Shown: positions 9,741 to 18,503 of the stretch, in pieces | How the letters are laid out: every line of letters starts with the position of its first letter | Position numbering within the stretch: the stretch's first letter is position 1 | Source: Acidobacteriota bacterium | GTDB lineage: Bacteria > Acidobacteriota > Thermoanaerobaculia > Gp7-AA8 | Length of the DNA: 33,222 nucleotides | Assembly (NCBI GenBank): GCA_003223635.1 | Contig: QHVS01000156.1 | Span: 1 to 33,222 of the forward strand | Reading direction: 5' to 3' | The notes under the pieces: generated by a model | The model's input: the letters and a program-made list of their open reading frames with translations, nothing else | Database searches by the model: none | What the model was told of the DNA's origin: nothing | Translations under genes and position numbers: made by a program

Positions 9741-10094
9741 CTACTGCTCTGCGCAGTCGTGAACGGTATCGATGAGCAGTCCGAACTCGAGCGGCTTTCG
9801 CAGGGTCGCCCGGACCGGGAGATCGGAGCCCGCTGCCGTGCCGGCGACGATCAGGCGGTTCCGGAGCTCAGGCATGGTGGCGACCAGGTCCCGAATCCAC
9901 TGCGCGCCGCTCGGTGACATCGCCGGGTCGACCAGAATGGCGTCATAGCGGCCCGTGCGCAGTTTCTGAGTGAACGCAGCCGCCTCGGCCGTCACGTCGA
10001 CGGCGTAGCCTTGTCTCTGGAGAATATGGAGGATGAGGGCGAGGACGATTTCGTCAGCGTCGCCGACGAGCACCCTCTTACGAGCAACCGACAA
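9741..10094 (-). CDS. Stand-alone response regulator receiver-domain protein
   Basis: RVLVGDADEIVLALILHILQRQGYAVDV...YDAILVDPAMS...LRKPLEFG; TTG start with upstream GGAGG. Confidence 0.7.
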   Translation of the reverse strand: MSVARKRVLVGDADEIVLALILHILQRQGYAVDVTAEAAAFTQKLRTGRYDAILVDPAMSPSGAQWIRDLVATMPELRNRLIVAGTAAGSDLPVRATLRKPLEFGLLIDTVHDCAEQ

Positions 10095-10186
10095 CGGCCG
10101 GTACCTCCGACTTCTAGCGTTCCGTGGGGAACGGCATCGGAGACTCTCCGCAGCCGTGCTCGCCTATAACTCGGCGGGCGCTGCAG

Positions 10187-10372
10187 TTATTTCAAATAAC
10201 TGTGTGCGGCTTCCAGACGGCGACGGGACGAGGTCGCTTCGCGACGCAGCGCCGCGTGATCGTCATAGAGCGAATGACCGCAGGCCGCGCAGAGCTGATC
10301 CTCATCGACCAACTCCGCCGCGGCGAAGCGGCATGAACATAGCCCACACACGATGTCCAATCTCTCTTCCAT
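10187..10372 (-). CDS. Small zinc-ribbon-like protein (61 aa)
   Basis: MEERLDIVCGLCSCRF...QLCAACGHSLYDDH; paired CxxC motifs; ORF trimmed to this ATG. Confidence 0.55.
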   Translation of the reverse strand: MEERLDIVCGLCSCRFAAAELVDEDQLCAACGHSLYDDHAALRREATSSRRRLEAAHSYLK

Positions 10373-10380
10373 CAGCACTC

Positions 10381-10746
10381 CTATTTGGGAACGTAGCTCG
10401 CCTCCGCGATTTCGCGTTCTTCTCTCATTCTTCGAGTCTCGGCGATCAGGCGGAGATCGAAGAGGATCTGCTCGTAATCGTCGTCGCGCGGACCGTCGAC
10501 CAGATCGGTGAACTGGCCGGCAGCCGCTTCGCCTCTGGAGAATTCGAGCAGCTTCTTTGCGTCGCCGAGGGCCAGGCGGAGATAAAACTCGAGGTCCTCT
10601 GACAACTCGGCCGAACTCTCGGCGCGACGGGCAAGCGACAGGGCCCGCGCGATGAAGCGAACCGCGTCGGCCGATTTCGCCCGACACCAATGCGACCACT
10701 CGTTTGGAGAACGGGTCGTTCGGATTTCGAAACGTCGTTCGTTCAC
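10381..10746 (-). CDS. Hypothetical protein
   Basis: GTG start preceded by AAAGGAGG; VNERRFEIRTTRSPNEWSHWCRAKSADAVRF... Confidence 0.55.
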   Translation of the reverse strand: MNERRFEIRTTRSPNEWSHWCRAKSADAVRFIARALSLARRAESSAELSEDLEFYLRLALGDAKKLLEFSRGEAAAGQFTDLVDGPRDDDYEQILFDLRLIAETRRMREEREIAEASYVPK

Positions 10747-10763
10747 GCCAGCCTCCTTTGAAG

Positions 10764-11180
10764 TCATCTCCATAGCGCCAGAATGATTCCCGCGATCACG
10801 AAGGAGACGAGGTTGTACCCGGAGTTGATGAGCCAGAGCGCTTTCGGTTGCGACGAGAAGAGCGCGGTGGCCAGGCTCGTCGCAGCGGCGAATCCCACCC
10901 AGCAGAAAACCCCGACCAGAGCGCCGCGGAGGGGAGTGACCGGGGGAAGATGTCTGATGACCACGGCGAGCGAGGCAGCGATGAGCAGTCCGCAGATGAA
11001 TGCCATCAGAAGCAGCAGGGGCATGGGGCCAGAGGCGGCCTTCATCTCCTCTTCGCTTTTCCCCATCAGCCGGATCCACGGCTTGGCGAAGAGAGCCTTG
11101 GAGTACCAGAGTCCACCGAGGATGAAGATGACGACACCGCTCACCAGGACGGCCCAGTAATTGATGTGAGGAATTGGCAT
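10764..11180 (-). CDS. DUF1761 family membrane protein
   Basis: MPIPHINYWAVLVSGVVIFILGGLWYSKALFAKPWIRLMGKSEEEMK...; four TM-like segments. Confidence 0.8.
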   Translation of the reverse strand: MPIPHINYWAVLVSGVVIFILGGLWYSKALFAKPWIRLMGKSEEEMKAASGPMPLLLLMAFICGLLIAASLAVVIRHLPPVTPLRGALVGVFCWVGFAAATSLATALFSSQPKALWLINSGYNLVSFVIAGIILALWR

Positions 11181-11190
11181 CGGATCCCTC

Positions 11191-12588
11191 CTACTCCGGC
11201 GCGAAGTCGGGCGACGGTTCGTAGTTGAAGAATTTGGTGATGTCGTTGCGGAAAACGAGCTTGAAATCGCCGATCGGCCCGTTGCGCTGCTTGGCGATGA
11301 TGATTTCGGCGATTCCCTTCTCCTCAGTGTCCCTGTTGTAGACCTCATCGCGATAGATGAAGGCCACCAGATCGGCATCCTGCTCGATCGAACCCGACTC
11401 GCGCAGATCGGCCAGCTGCGGGCGATGATCGCCGGTGCGCTGCTCCGGCCGCCGCGATAATTGCGACAGCGACACAAGCGGTACGTTCAGCTCCTTGGCC
11501 ACGGCCTTCAGGCCGCGCGAGATCTGGGAGATCTCCTGGTTGCGCGACTCGACCTTTCCTCTGACCGACATGAGCTGCAGGTAGTCGATCATGATCAGGT
11601 CGAGGCCCGCTTCCATCTTCAAACGCCGCGCTTTGGCCCGCATCTCCATGACGTCGATGCCGGGCGTGTCATCGACAAAGATCTTCGCTTTCGCCAACCG
11701 GGCCGATGCTTCGGCCAGATCGCGCCAGTTGCGCTCGGAGAGCATGCCCCCTCGAATCAAGTGATTGGGAACGCCTGACTCGGAGGAGAGGATACGCAAG
11801 CCGATCTGCTCCCTCGACATCTCCAGCGAGAAAACCCCCACCGAGTAGAGCCGCTGCGCCGGCGCGCGGGGCGTTCCGGCGCGATCGGGGATGGCGATCG
11901 CCTCCGCGATGTTCATCATGAAGCTCGTCTTGCCCATGGAGGGACGCGCGGCGAGGATGATCAGGTCCTGCGGCTGGAAGCCGGAGGTGTATTCGTTGAA
12001 CCGGTCGTAGCCGGTGGGGATACCGGTGATGAGTTTCCCGGCATGCTGAAGCTGCTCGATCGCCGCCATGTTCTGGCGGTTGATGCGATCGAGAGCGACG
12101 AAACCCTTGTCGATGCTCCCTTCGGCGATCTCGTAGAGCGATCGCTCGGCGATGGACATCACCTCGGTCGATTCGCCGGGCGCGTCGAGCGCGGCGCGCA
12201 TGACGCTGTTGCCCATTACGATCAGCCGCCGCAGCATCGACTTTTCCTTGACGATCCGCGCGTATCGCTCGACGTTGGCGATGTCCGGGATGCCATCCAC
12301 CAGGGAAGTGATGTAGGCGAAACCGCCGATGCCATCGAGTTGGGCGCGCCTGAACAGTTCCTCTTTCAGGGTCAGGGCATCGATCTCCCGACTCTGCTCA
12401 GCCAGCTGACGCATCGTGGCGAAAATCGCGCGGTGAGAGTCTTTGAAGAAATCCTCGGTCTGTACCAGACCGATCACGCGGTAGAACGCGTGGTTGTTCA
12501 TGAGAATGGAGCCGAGAACGGCACGTTCGGCGTCAGGGCTTTGCGGAAGCGGCCGATCGAGAACCGTATCGAGTTGAACCGCACTCAT
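11191..12588 (-). CDS. dnaB: Replicative DNA helicase DnaB
   Basis: PQSPDAERAVLGSILMNN, LIILAARPSMGKTSFMMNIAE, FSLEMSREQIGLRILSSESGV, IDYLQLM, SLSQLSRRPEQR, DLRESGSIEQDADLVAFIYRD. Confidence 0.97.
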   Translation of the reverse strand: MSAVQLDTVLDRPLPQSPDAERAVLGSILMNNHAFYRVIGLVQTEDFFKDSHRAIFATMRQLAEQSREIDALTLKEELFRRAQLDGIGGFAYITSLVDGIPDIANVERYARIVKEKSMLRRLIVMGNSVMRAALDAPGESTEVMSIAERSLYEIAEGSIDKGFVALDRINRQNMAAIEQLQHAGKLITGIPTGYDRFNEYTSGFQPQDLIILAARPSMGKTSFMMNIAEAIAIPDRAGTPRAPAQRLYSVGVFSLEMSREQIGLRILSSESGVPNHLIRGGMLSERNWRDLAEASARLAKAKIFVDDTPGIDVMEMRAKARRLKMEAGLDLIMIDYLQLMSVRGKVESRNQEISQISRGLKAVAKELNVPLVSLSQLSRRPEQRTGDHRPQLADLRESGSIEQDADLVAFIYRDEVYNRDTEEKGIAEIIIAKQRNGPIGDFKLVFRNDITKFFNYEPSPDFAPE

Positions 12589-12757
12589 TGGACGATTGCC
12601 GGGAATTTTCCTTCCGGTTTTCTTCCGAAAAAGTTTTCAGAAGGAAACTCGCAGCCCATTCCGCAGCGCATCCGCAGGCCGCGCTGGCCGCAAACTGTTG
12701 ATCCCACGCCCTCCACACCTTTTCTTTCTAAGTTTTTCGATTGTGCTGCAAACCGTC

Positions 12758-12786
12758 TTGACACGGAAAAGCAGGGCACGAACTAT
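12758..12786 (+). promoter_or_regulatory. Putative sigma70-type promoter for the PPIase gene
   Basis: TTGACA (12758-12763), 17-nt spacer, AACTAT (12781-12786); upstream of 12968 start. Confidence 0.5.
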
Positions 12787-12967
12787 TTTCGCTCAAGACG
12801 AGACGATCGTTCGAAAAATCTCACGATTCGATTCAGGGTTGTCGGTTCGTCAGCGCGTTCTTCATTCTTCATTCGAACTTCCCGATCTACTCTTGGTAGA
12901 GGATCGGAATTGGCCCCACCCGAACCATGTTGGTCACCGGGTCGTCGAAACTCCGTCAGGAGGAAAC

Positions 12968-13897
12968 ATGAAACGAATCGTTCTCGCGCCGCTCATCGCG
13001 GTCGCCCTGCCGATGTTCGCCCAAGCGCCGCAGCAGCAGCCCGCCCCCGTGCCGGATGCGCAAAGGCCGGTGGCCATCATCAACGGCGAGGTGATCACCG
13101 CCGAGAAGCTCGACCGCCTCTACGACCACATGGGCGCGCAGATGCGCGCACAGTACGCCAGGACCGGCGGCAAGGCCGCGTTTCTGGAGACCTACCTTCG
13201 CAAGCGGCTGATGATTCAGGAAGCGCTCAAGGCTGGCTTCGACAAGCGGCCGGACGTGCAGGCCGACTTCGAAGCCGCGAAAGAATCGGCGCTCTTCGAC
13301 CGCTATGTCCGCGACGTCGTCGCCGCTCCGATCGTTACCAGCGCGGAAATTCGCCAGTACTATGACCAGCATCCCGACGACTTCCTCACTCCCGAGCAGG
13401 TGAAGGTGCGCCACATCGTCATCGGTCCGCGGGCACGAAACAAGGAGGAAGCGCAGATGGCGATCGAGCAGATCGCCGCTCAGCTGCATGCCCAGAATGC
13501 GGCCGTGAAGTCGACCGACCCTGTCGTCGCAGCGCAGATACGCGCCCGGAACTTTGCCGAACTGGCGCGCAAGTACTCGCAGGATGGCTCCGCGGAGTCG
13601 GGTGGTGACCTCGGATGGGTCAATCGAGGCCAGCTCGATGCAACCTTCGAGGAGGCCGCCTTCCAGATGAAGAAGGGCGTTACCAGCGGCGTGATCCAGA
13701 CGAACTTCGGCTACCACCTCATCTTTGTGGAAGACAAGAAGCCGGTCGGCACAGAGCCGTTCGAGCAGGCCCAGCCGTCGATTCGAGAGTTCCTCATGAA
13801 CCAGCACGCCGCGGACGTGATGAGCGCGGTGACGAAGCTGACGAACGAGCTGAAGGCGAACAGCAAGATCGCCCTGCATCCCGAGAACATCCGGTAA
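12968..13897 (+). CDS. Parvulin-type peptidylprolyl isomerase (SurA/PrsA-like), secreted
   Basis: Signal peptide; VKVRHIVIGPRARNKEEA, FAELARKYSQDGSAESGGDLGWVNRGQLDATFEEAAFQM, VIQTNFGYHLIFVEDKKP; SD aggagg upstream. Confidence 0.93.
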   Translation: MKRIVLAPLIAVALPMFAQAPQQQPAPVPDAQRPVAIINGEVITAEKLDRLYDHMGAQMRAQYARTGGKAAFLETYLRKRLMIQEALKAGFDKRPDVQADFEAAKESALFDRYVRDVVAAPIVTSAEIRQYYDQHPDDFLTPEQVKVRHIVIGPRARNKEEAQMAIEQIAAQLHAQNAAVKSTDPVVAAQIRARNFAELARKYSQDGSAESGGDLGWVNRGQLDATFEEAAFQMKKGVTSGVIQTNFGYHLIFVEDKKPVGTEPFEQAQPSIREFLMNQHAADVMSAVTKLTNELKANSKIALHPENIR

Positions 13898-13900
13898 CCC

Positions 13901-14818
13901 CTACGCATCCTCCGCCCTGGTCCGTGGAGCGAACCGGCCGAAGTAGCGCCGGATCCAGATCAGGAATGCGAAGTAGGCGATCCAGGCCACCGCGGCGAGG
14001 CCCCACAGCAGCGGATTGCCGAAGATCTGCTCGAGGTGCATGGCCCGAATCTGCGGCGTCATCACCCCCATCTGTTCGTAGACCCGGTTTATATCGGTTC
14101 TGGCCAGCATCAGAGCGGCGAAAACGCCGCCAATGAGCTGCAACAGCACGAGCGTCCACCACGCCGATTCCTTCAATCGATAGAGCTGCACGGCGACGAA
14201 GGCGAGTAGCGCGGCCAACGCCAGCGCGGTGAGCGTGGCAGGCGCGCCGCTGAGCACCGTGCCGAACAGTGGGATGACAGGGCGCGCGGCGTTGGCAATC
14301 AACACCACCGCGCCAAAGGCCAGCACCAGCGAGACGCCGAGAACCGGGAGCGGAACGCGATCGGTCCAGCGCACCTGGGTGTCATTCGTTTCGACGGTCG
14401 CTCGCACGTCCCGTCGACCGTAAAACAGGATGAACACCAGCGGCAGGATGACGTAGATCAACGCGACCAGCGCGGTCACGAAAACGGTGACCATCCGAGC
14501 GGCCGATGGCGGCACCAGTACCATGATGTGGGGCATGACGAGAATGAGCATCGCGCCAGAGATGACGCCGCTGATCAACCAGATCCAGCTCACAACGAGA
14601 GCCAACGCCCGGGCCCAGCGGCGCTTGCGAATGGATCCGATTCCAACCGCGAACAAATACGCGGCGAATACCGCGTAGACGAGCAGATTCTGGGCGATGG
14701 AGGCCTGCGGAACCGTTGAAACTGCCACCGTGGCCAGGATGATCAGCAGGCAGATCGCCCCTCCGATGAGGTGAATGATCCCGAAAAAGACGAGAGCGCC
14801 GCTTCGATCCTTCAACAT
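13901..14818 (-). CDS. Multi-pass membrane protein of unknown function
   Basis: 305 aa ORF with repeated hydrophobic segments. Confidence 0.65.
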   Translation of the reverse strand: MLKDRSGALVFFGIIHLIGGAICLLIILATVAVSTVPQASIAQNLLVYAVFAAYLFAVGIGSIRKRRWARALALVVSWIWLISGVISGAMLILVMPHIMVLVPPSAARMVTVFVTALVALIYVILPLVFILFYGRRDVRATVETNDTQVRWTDRVPLPVLGVSLVLAFGAVVLIANAARPVIPLFGTVLSGAPATLTALALAALLAFVAVQLYRLKESAWWTLVLLQLIGGVFAALMLARTDINRVYEQMGVMTPQIRAMHLEQIFGNPLLWGLAAVAWIAYFAFLIWIRRYFGRFAPRTRAEDA

Positions 14819-14854
14819 GCCGGACCGCGGTGTCCAAATTCGATGCCGAGTCGG

Positions 14855-15886
14855 CTAGGAGACGGCGGTGGCGGCTCGTTTGGCCCCGTGTGCGCTCTCC
14901 CAATCCTCGGCTTCCGGGGAGAAGAGGTTGATCCTTGCCTTCTTGTACTCCCGCGTCGGATAAAGCGCTTGCTTCTCCGTCAAGCCGCTATCGATGGCCA
15001 GATCGTTGATGATCGACTCGCATTCATCGACTGAGCGGCCGTGAACGATCGTGTAGAGGTTGTAGGGCCAATCCTCGTACGTTGGACGCAGATAACAATG
15101 GGAGACTGCGCGATTCTGGGACATCTTCGAGCCAAAGTCGTCCACTCGGTTCTCGGGAACCACCCACACGCCCATCGCGCTGGCGGAGAAGCCCGGCTTT
15201 CGTGACTGGACCACCGCTCCGAAGCGCCGGATCTGGCCGCGCTTGAGGAGATTCTTCGCTGCGGCGAGCAACTCGTCCGCGGCGACTTCGCCGTTCTTGG
15301 CCAGCGCATCGAACGGGCGCGGCTGCAGCGGCAGATCGCGCTGCAGCAGACGAACGCATTCGATCTCCAACGGAGTCAGCGGAACATATTTCTCGTCGCT
15401 GTGCCCGTCTTCCGTTCCCTGCCCTTCGCCACCGTCGCCGCCGCTGTGCTTGAACAGCTTGAGCGTCGGCAGGGAGCGCACCGTCGAGCATCCCGCCTCG
15501 TCGCCCAGGATCTGGATGGTCTTCTCCAAACCGAGCCTGGAGGCAGGGGCTACGGCAATGGTGAACCACAGGTTGAAGTCATTGTTCCGTCGATAGTTCT
15601 GGCTCACGCCGGGGTAGGCATTGATCACGGACGCCGCCTCATCGATTCGTTCCGGCTCGACTTTCGCGGCCACCAGAGATGAACGATAGCCGAGCGCGCG
15701 GGCATCGAATTGCGCGGAAAGCTGCCGCACAATCCCTTCGCGTTTGAGACGCTCGGTGCGTTTGATCACCTCTTTTTCGGACATGTCGATGGTCTGTCCG
15801 ATGAAGGCAAACGGAGTTGAAACGAGCGGAAGCTCACCTTGCAGAGCACCCAACAACTCCCGGTCCCGTTGATCGATTTCCTGCAT
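14855..15886 (-). CDS. Fused siroheme decarboxylase-like protein (AhbA/AhbB, NirDL-type; Lrp/AsnC fold)
   Basis: Two tandem Lrp-like modules; signatures NYRRNNDFNLWFTIAV and HCYLRPTYEDWPYNLYTIVHGRS. Alternative in-frame start further upstream (MQFIPTPTKK) possible. Confidence 0.8.
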   Translation of the reverse strand: MQEIDQRDRELLGALQGELPLVSTPFAFIGQTIDMSEKEVIKRTERLKREGIVRQLSAQFDARALGYRSSLVAAKVEPERIDEAASVINAYPGVSQNYRRNNDFNLWFTIAVAPASRLGLEKTIQILGDEAGCSTVRSLPTLKLFKHSGGDGGEGQGTEDGHSDEKYVPLTPLEIECVRLLQRDLPLQPRPFDALAKNGEVAADELLAAAKNLLKRGQIRRFGAVVQSRKPGFSASAMGVWVVPENRVDDFGSKMSQNRAVSHCYLRPTYEDWPYNLYTIVHGRSVDECESIINDLAIDSGLTEKQALYPTREYKKARINLFSPEAEDWESAHGAKRAATAVS

Positions 15887-15959
15887 ATGGATCCTCGGCT
15901 CGAAGAGCTTTTTTGTCGGCGTGGGGATGAACTGCATTGTAGCGTGATCGACACAATTG

Positions 15960-16370
15960 TCACCACTGCAATGAAGGCGGTGCAATCGCGCCGGCGTCCG
16001 GCACGGTGAGAATCGGGTATTCCGCCGACGAAAGGCGCTCATTCGGCGTGCCGCCGGCAGCGGCCAGCCAGGCCAGGTGGTGCCGAGAGGCTTTCTCCAC
16101 AGCTCCTCGATCAACGCCACAAAAGACGGGAGGGAATGGCTCCAATCGCTTGAGGGCGGCATCAAAAAGACGCCCAGCGCCCCGGTACGTCCCGCGCTGA
16201 ACGTGATGATAGGCCGCCGCAATCTGAATCATTCCCTGCAAAAACTGCTCGATGTCGGTCTCCGCCGCGAGCCACAGCGTCTCCCATGCCTCGTGGGCTT
16301 CCCAGAATTCGCGGCGGTTGAAATGATCCATGCCCGCCGTGAAGTGGGTGACGAAATCGGGCTTGGACAT
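15960..16370 (-). CDS. DUF309 domain-containing protein
   Basis: GMDHFNRREFWEAHEAWETLWL...FLQGMIQIAAAYHHVQRGTYRGAGRLFDAAL. Confidence 0.8.
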   Translation of the reverse strand: MSKPDFVTHFTAGMDHFNRREFWEAHEAWETLWLAAETDIEQFLQGMIQIAAAYHHVQRGTYRGAGRLFDAALKRLEPFPPVFCGVDRGAVEKASRHHLAWLAAAGGTPNERLSSAEYPILTVPDAGAIAPPSLQW

Positions 16371-16371
16371 G

Positions 16372-16457
16372 GTGCTCAGTGCTCGGTGCTCGGTACTCGG
16401 TGCTCGGTACTCGGTACTCGGTGCTCGGTACTCTACTAAGCACTGAGCACCAAGCAC
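16372..16457. repeat. 7-nt tandem repeat (GTRCTCG) with inverted copies
   Basis: About nine heptads (gctcagt gctcggt gctcggt actcggt gctcggt actcggt actcggt gctcggt actctac), then about three reverse-complement heptads (taagcac tgagcac caagcac). Confidence 0.9.
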
Positions 16458-17451
16458 TAATCTCCGGCGCGCGTTCCCCTTCTCAATGTTGCACACATCG
16501 CCGCGGTGAAGTCCGAAGTGGTCCCCTTTCCGCCGATGTCGCGCGTCCGATGCTCGGGACCGGAGTCCAGAACCTTGACGATGGAGTCCTGGATGCGCTT
16601 GGCGGCTGACATTTCGCCGATGTGCTGCAACATCAGGACGGCAGACTGCAGCATCGCCAGCGGATTCGCCTTGTTCTGCCCGGCAATGTCAGGGGCACTG
16701 CCATGCACGGCTTCGAAAAGCGCGCCGTTCTCGCCGATGTTGGCTCCTGCCACCACCCCCAGCCCGCCCACCAGCCCTGCCGCCAGATCAGAGACGATGT
16801 CGCCGTAGAGATTCTCCAGCAGCAGGACGTCGAACTGGTTCGGATTGATGACCAACTGCATGCAGAGGTTGTCGACGATCTTGTCGTCCGCCTCGATGTT
16901 CGGATACGCCTTGGACACCTTGTCATGATGTTGGCCTTGTGCACAGCGGTGACTTTCTGGCGGCCGTGCGCGCGAGCGTACTCGAAGGCGAAGCGGGCGA
17001 TGCGAGTCGAGGCCCGCTCAGTGATGATCTTCAGCGACTCCACCACGCCGGGGACGACCTCGTGTTCCAGACCGCTATACAGATCTTCAGTGTTCTCCCT
17101 CACGACGACGAGATCGACATTCTCGAACCTGGTGATGATGTTCGGCATCGATTTCACAGGGCGCAGATTGGCGTACAAATCGAGCATTTTGCGCAGCCGG
17201 ACGTTGACCGAGGTGAATCCGGTCCCCACCGGCGTGGTGACCGGGCCCTTCAGGGCCACCTTGTTCCGCAGGATCGAGTCAAGAACCTCCTGCGGCAGGG
17301 GATCCCCGAATCGCGCCAGGGCCTCGGAGCCGACGAAATAGGTCTCCCAGTCGACCTTGACCCCTGTGCATTCGATGATCGCCACGACGGAGGCAGTGAC
17401 CTCCGGGCCGATGCCGTCACCCGGCAGAAGCGTGATCTTGTGCGGAGCCAT
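16457..17451 (-). pseudogene. NAD-dependent isocitrate dehydrogenase, split by a frameshift near 16921-16926
   Basis: N-terminal part (MAPHKITLLPGDGIGPEV...VVVRENTEDLYSGLEHE...VHKANIM) and C-terminal part (VSKAYPNIEADDKIVDNLCMQLV...ENLYGDIVSDLAAGLVGG...) lie in different frames; a conserved segment is missing at the junction. Confidence 0.8.
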
Positions 17452-18436
17452 CGAGCCATCGTTTCACGCGCCGCTGCGCGTCGTCGAGTGAAAAATCGAG
17501 CGGAAACAGCATACCCAGCTCGACAAACTCGGGCAGTTCGCGCAGACATTGCTGCACGCTCTCCAGCGTGGCAGGGATGAACTCGAGGTAATGCAGCCGC
17601 CCGCGTTCGATCGGCTGGCGGGAGAAGGTGCCGAGGATCTTCATCGAGCGCTGGAGGAGGGTTCCAAAGTAGCGGGAACGCAAGCCGTCATCCGCAGCGC
17701 GCAGAACGGCGTAGTAGCTGACCAGCTCCAGTTCCAGGGTCTCTCCCAGAATTCTGGCCACTCCGCGATCGCGCAGCAGGGAGGCCAGATCGTACGTATC
17801 AGGTCCCATTCTCAAGTCTTGATAATCGATGATATAAAGCGTTCCTCTTAGGATGTGTATATTCTGGCCATGATAATCACGGTGACATAGCACATATGGA
17901 TGTCGCGATATATTCTCGGCCAACCGGCGGAAGAGCGGTTCCAGCCGCCGGCTTGTTTCCGGCCGCACTCCCATCAGCTTTTCTACATAGAACTCCCGCG
18001 TCATCTCCAGTTCGGCCGTGAAGAAGTCGGCGGAGAACGGAGGATTGACCGAGCCGGCCGTTGCCCGCTGAAACGCCACCAGAGTTTCAATGGCTTTGCG
18101 ATAGAGGCGAATGCCTTCCTGGCGATCTTCGTGGAGCAAGTCGAACAATGTCCGGCCCCCGACGTCGCGCTGCAGTACGACCGCGTCGGAATGCTGCAAC
18201 ACCTCCGGGACCTGGCCGTGGGAGACCACCGCCCCATAGGCATCCAGGAATTGCCGCAGTTGGGCCCGGACCTCATTGGGGTAGTAGGCCAGCATGTGGG
18301 TCGAGCCGTCGGGAAGGCGAATCCGGAAGTACCGCCGCACCGAAGCATCGCCGGGCAGCGCCTCGACGCTCCACCCCTCCCCAAGCCATTCGCGAAGGAA
18401 CCTCGCCGCTTCGTCGGGGAGTCCTGGTTCGGCCAT
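17417..18436 (-). CDS. Aminoglycoside-phosphotransferase-fold kinase (AmgK-like sugar kinase)
   Basis: YVLCHRDYHGQNIHILRGTLYIIDYQDLRMGPDTYDLASLLRDRG; overlaps the IDH start by 35 nt. Confidence 0.8.
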   Translation of the reverse strand: MAEPGLPDEAARFLREWLGEGWSVEALPGDASVRRYFRIRLPDGSTHMLAYYPNEVRAQLRQFLDAYGAVVSHGQVPEVLQHSDAVVLQRDVGGRTLFDLLHEDRQEGIRLYRKAIETLVAFQRATAGSVNPPFSADFFTAELEMTREFYVEKLMGVRPETSRRLEPLFRRLAENISRHPYVLCHRDYHGQNIHILRGTLYIIDYQDLRMGPDTYDLASLLRDRGVARILGETLELELVSYYAVLRAADDGLRSRYFGTLLQRSMKILGTFSRQPIERGRLHYLEFIPATLESVQQCLRELPEFVELGMLFPLDFSLDDAQRRVKRWLDGSAQDHASAG

Positions 18437-18460
18437 GGTCTACGGGCTTGTGATCACGTC

Positions 18461-18503
18461 GGGATCCTTCGGCGCTGCGCGCCTCAGGATGAGGCTCGCC
18501 TCA
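18461..18503. repeat. Dispersed intergenic repeat copy plus short hairpin
   Basis: ggatccttcggcgctgcgcgcctcaggatga shares its ends with the inverted-repeat arms at 5267-5422; followed by tgaggc-tc-gcctca. Confidence 0.55.

Noticed and set aside
7651-9917. Long plus-strand ORFs (414 aa and 392 aa) opposite slipin and NfeD
   Set aside because: Shadow ORFs of well-supported minus-strand genes; His/Arg/Asp-rich composition without domain signatures.
12720-12967. Small stable RNA (SRP, 6S or tmRNA) in the dnaB-PPIase gap
   Set aside because: No diagnostic core motifs of those RNAs seen; kept only as a possible 5' UTR.
12043-13365. 440-aa plus ORF spanning dnaB antisense and the PPIase start
   Set aside because: Runs antisense to dnaB and out of frame through the PPIase; both real genes have strong motifs.
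16372-16457. Heptad array as a CRISPR, or as coding sequence (SVLGTRCSVLGT / STEYRAPSTEYR)
   Set aside because: The unit is 7 nt with no spacers; the repetitive peptides occur in several frames simply because of the repeat.
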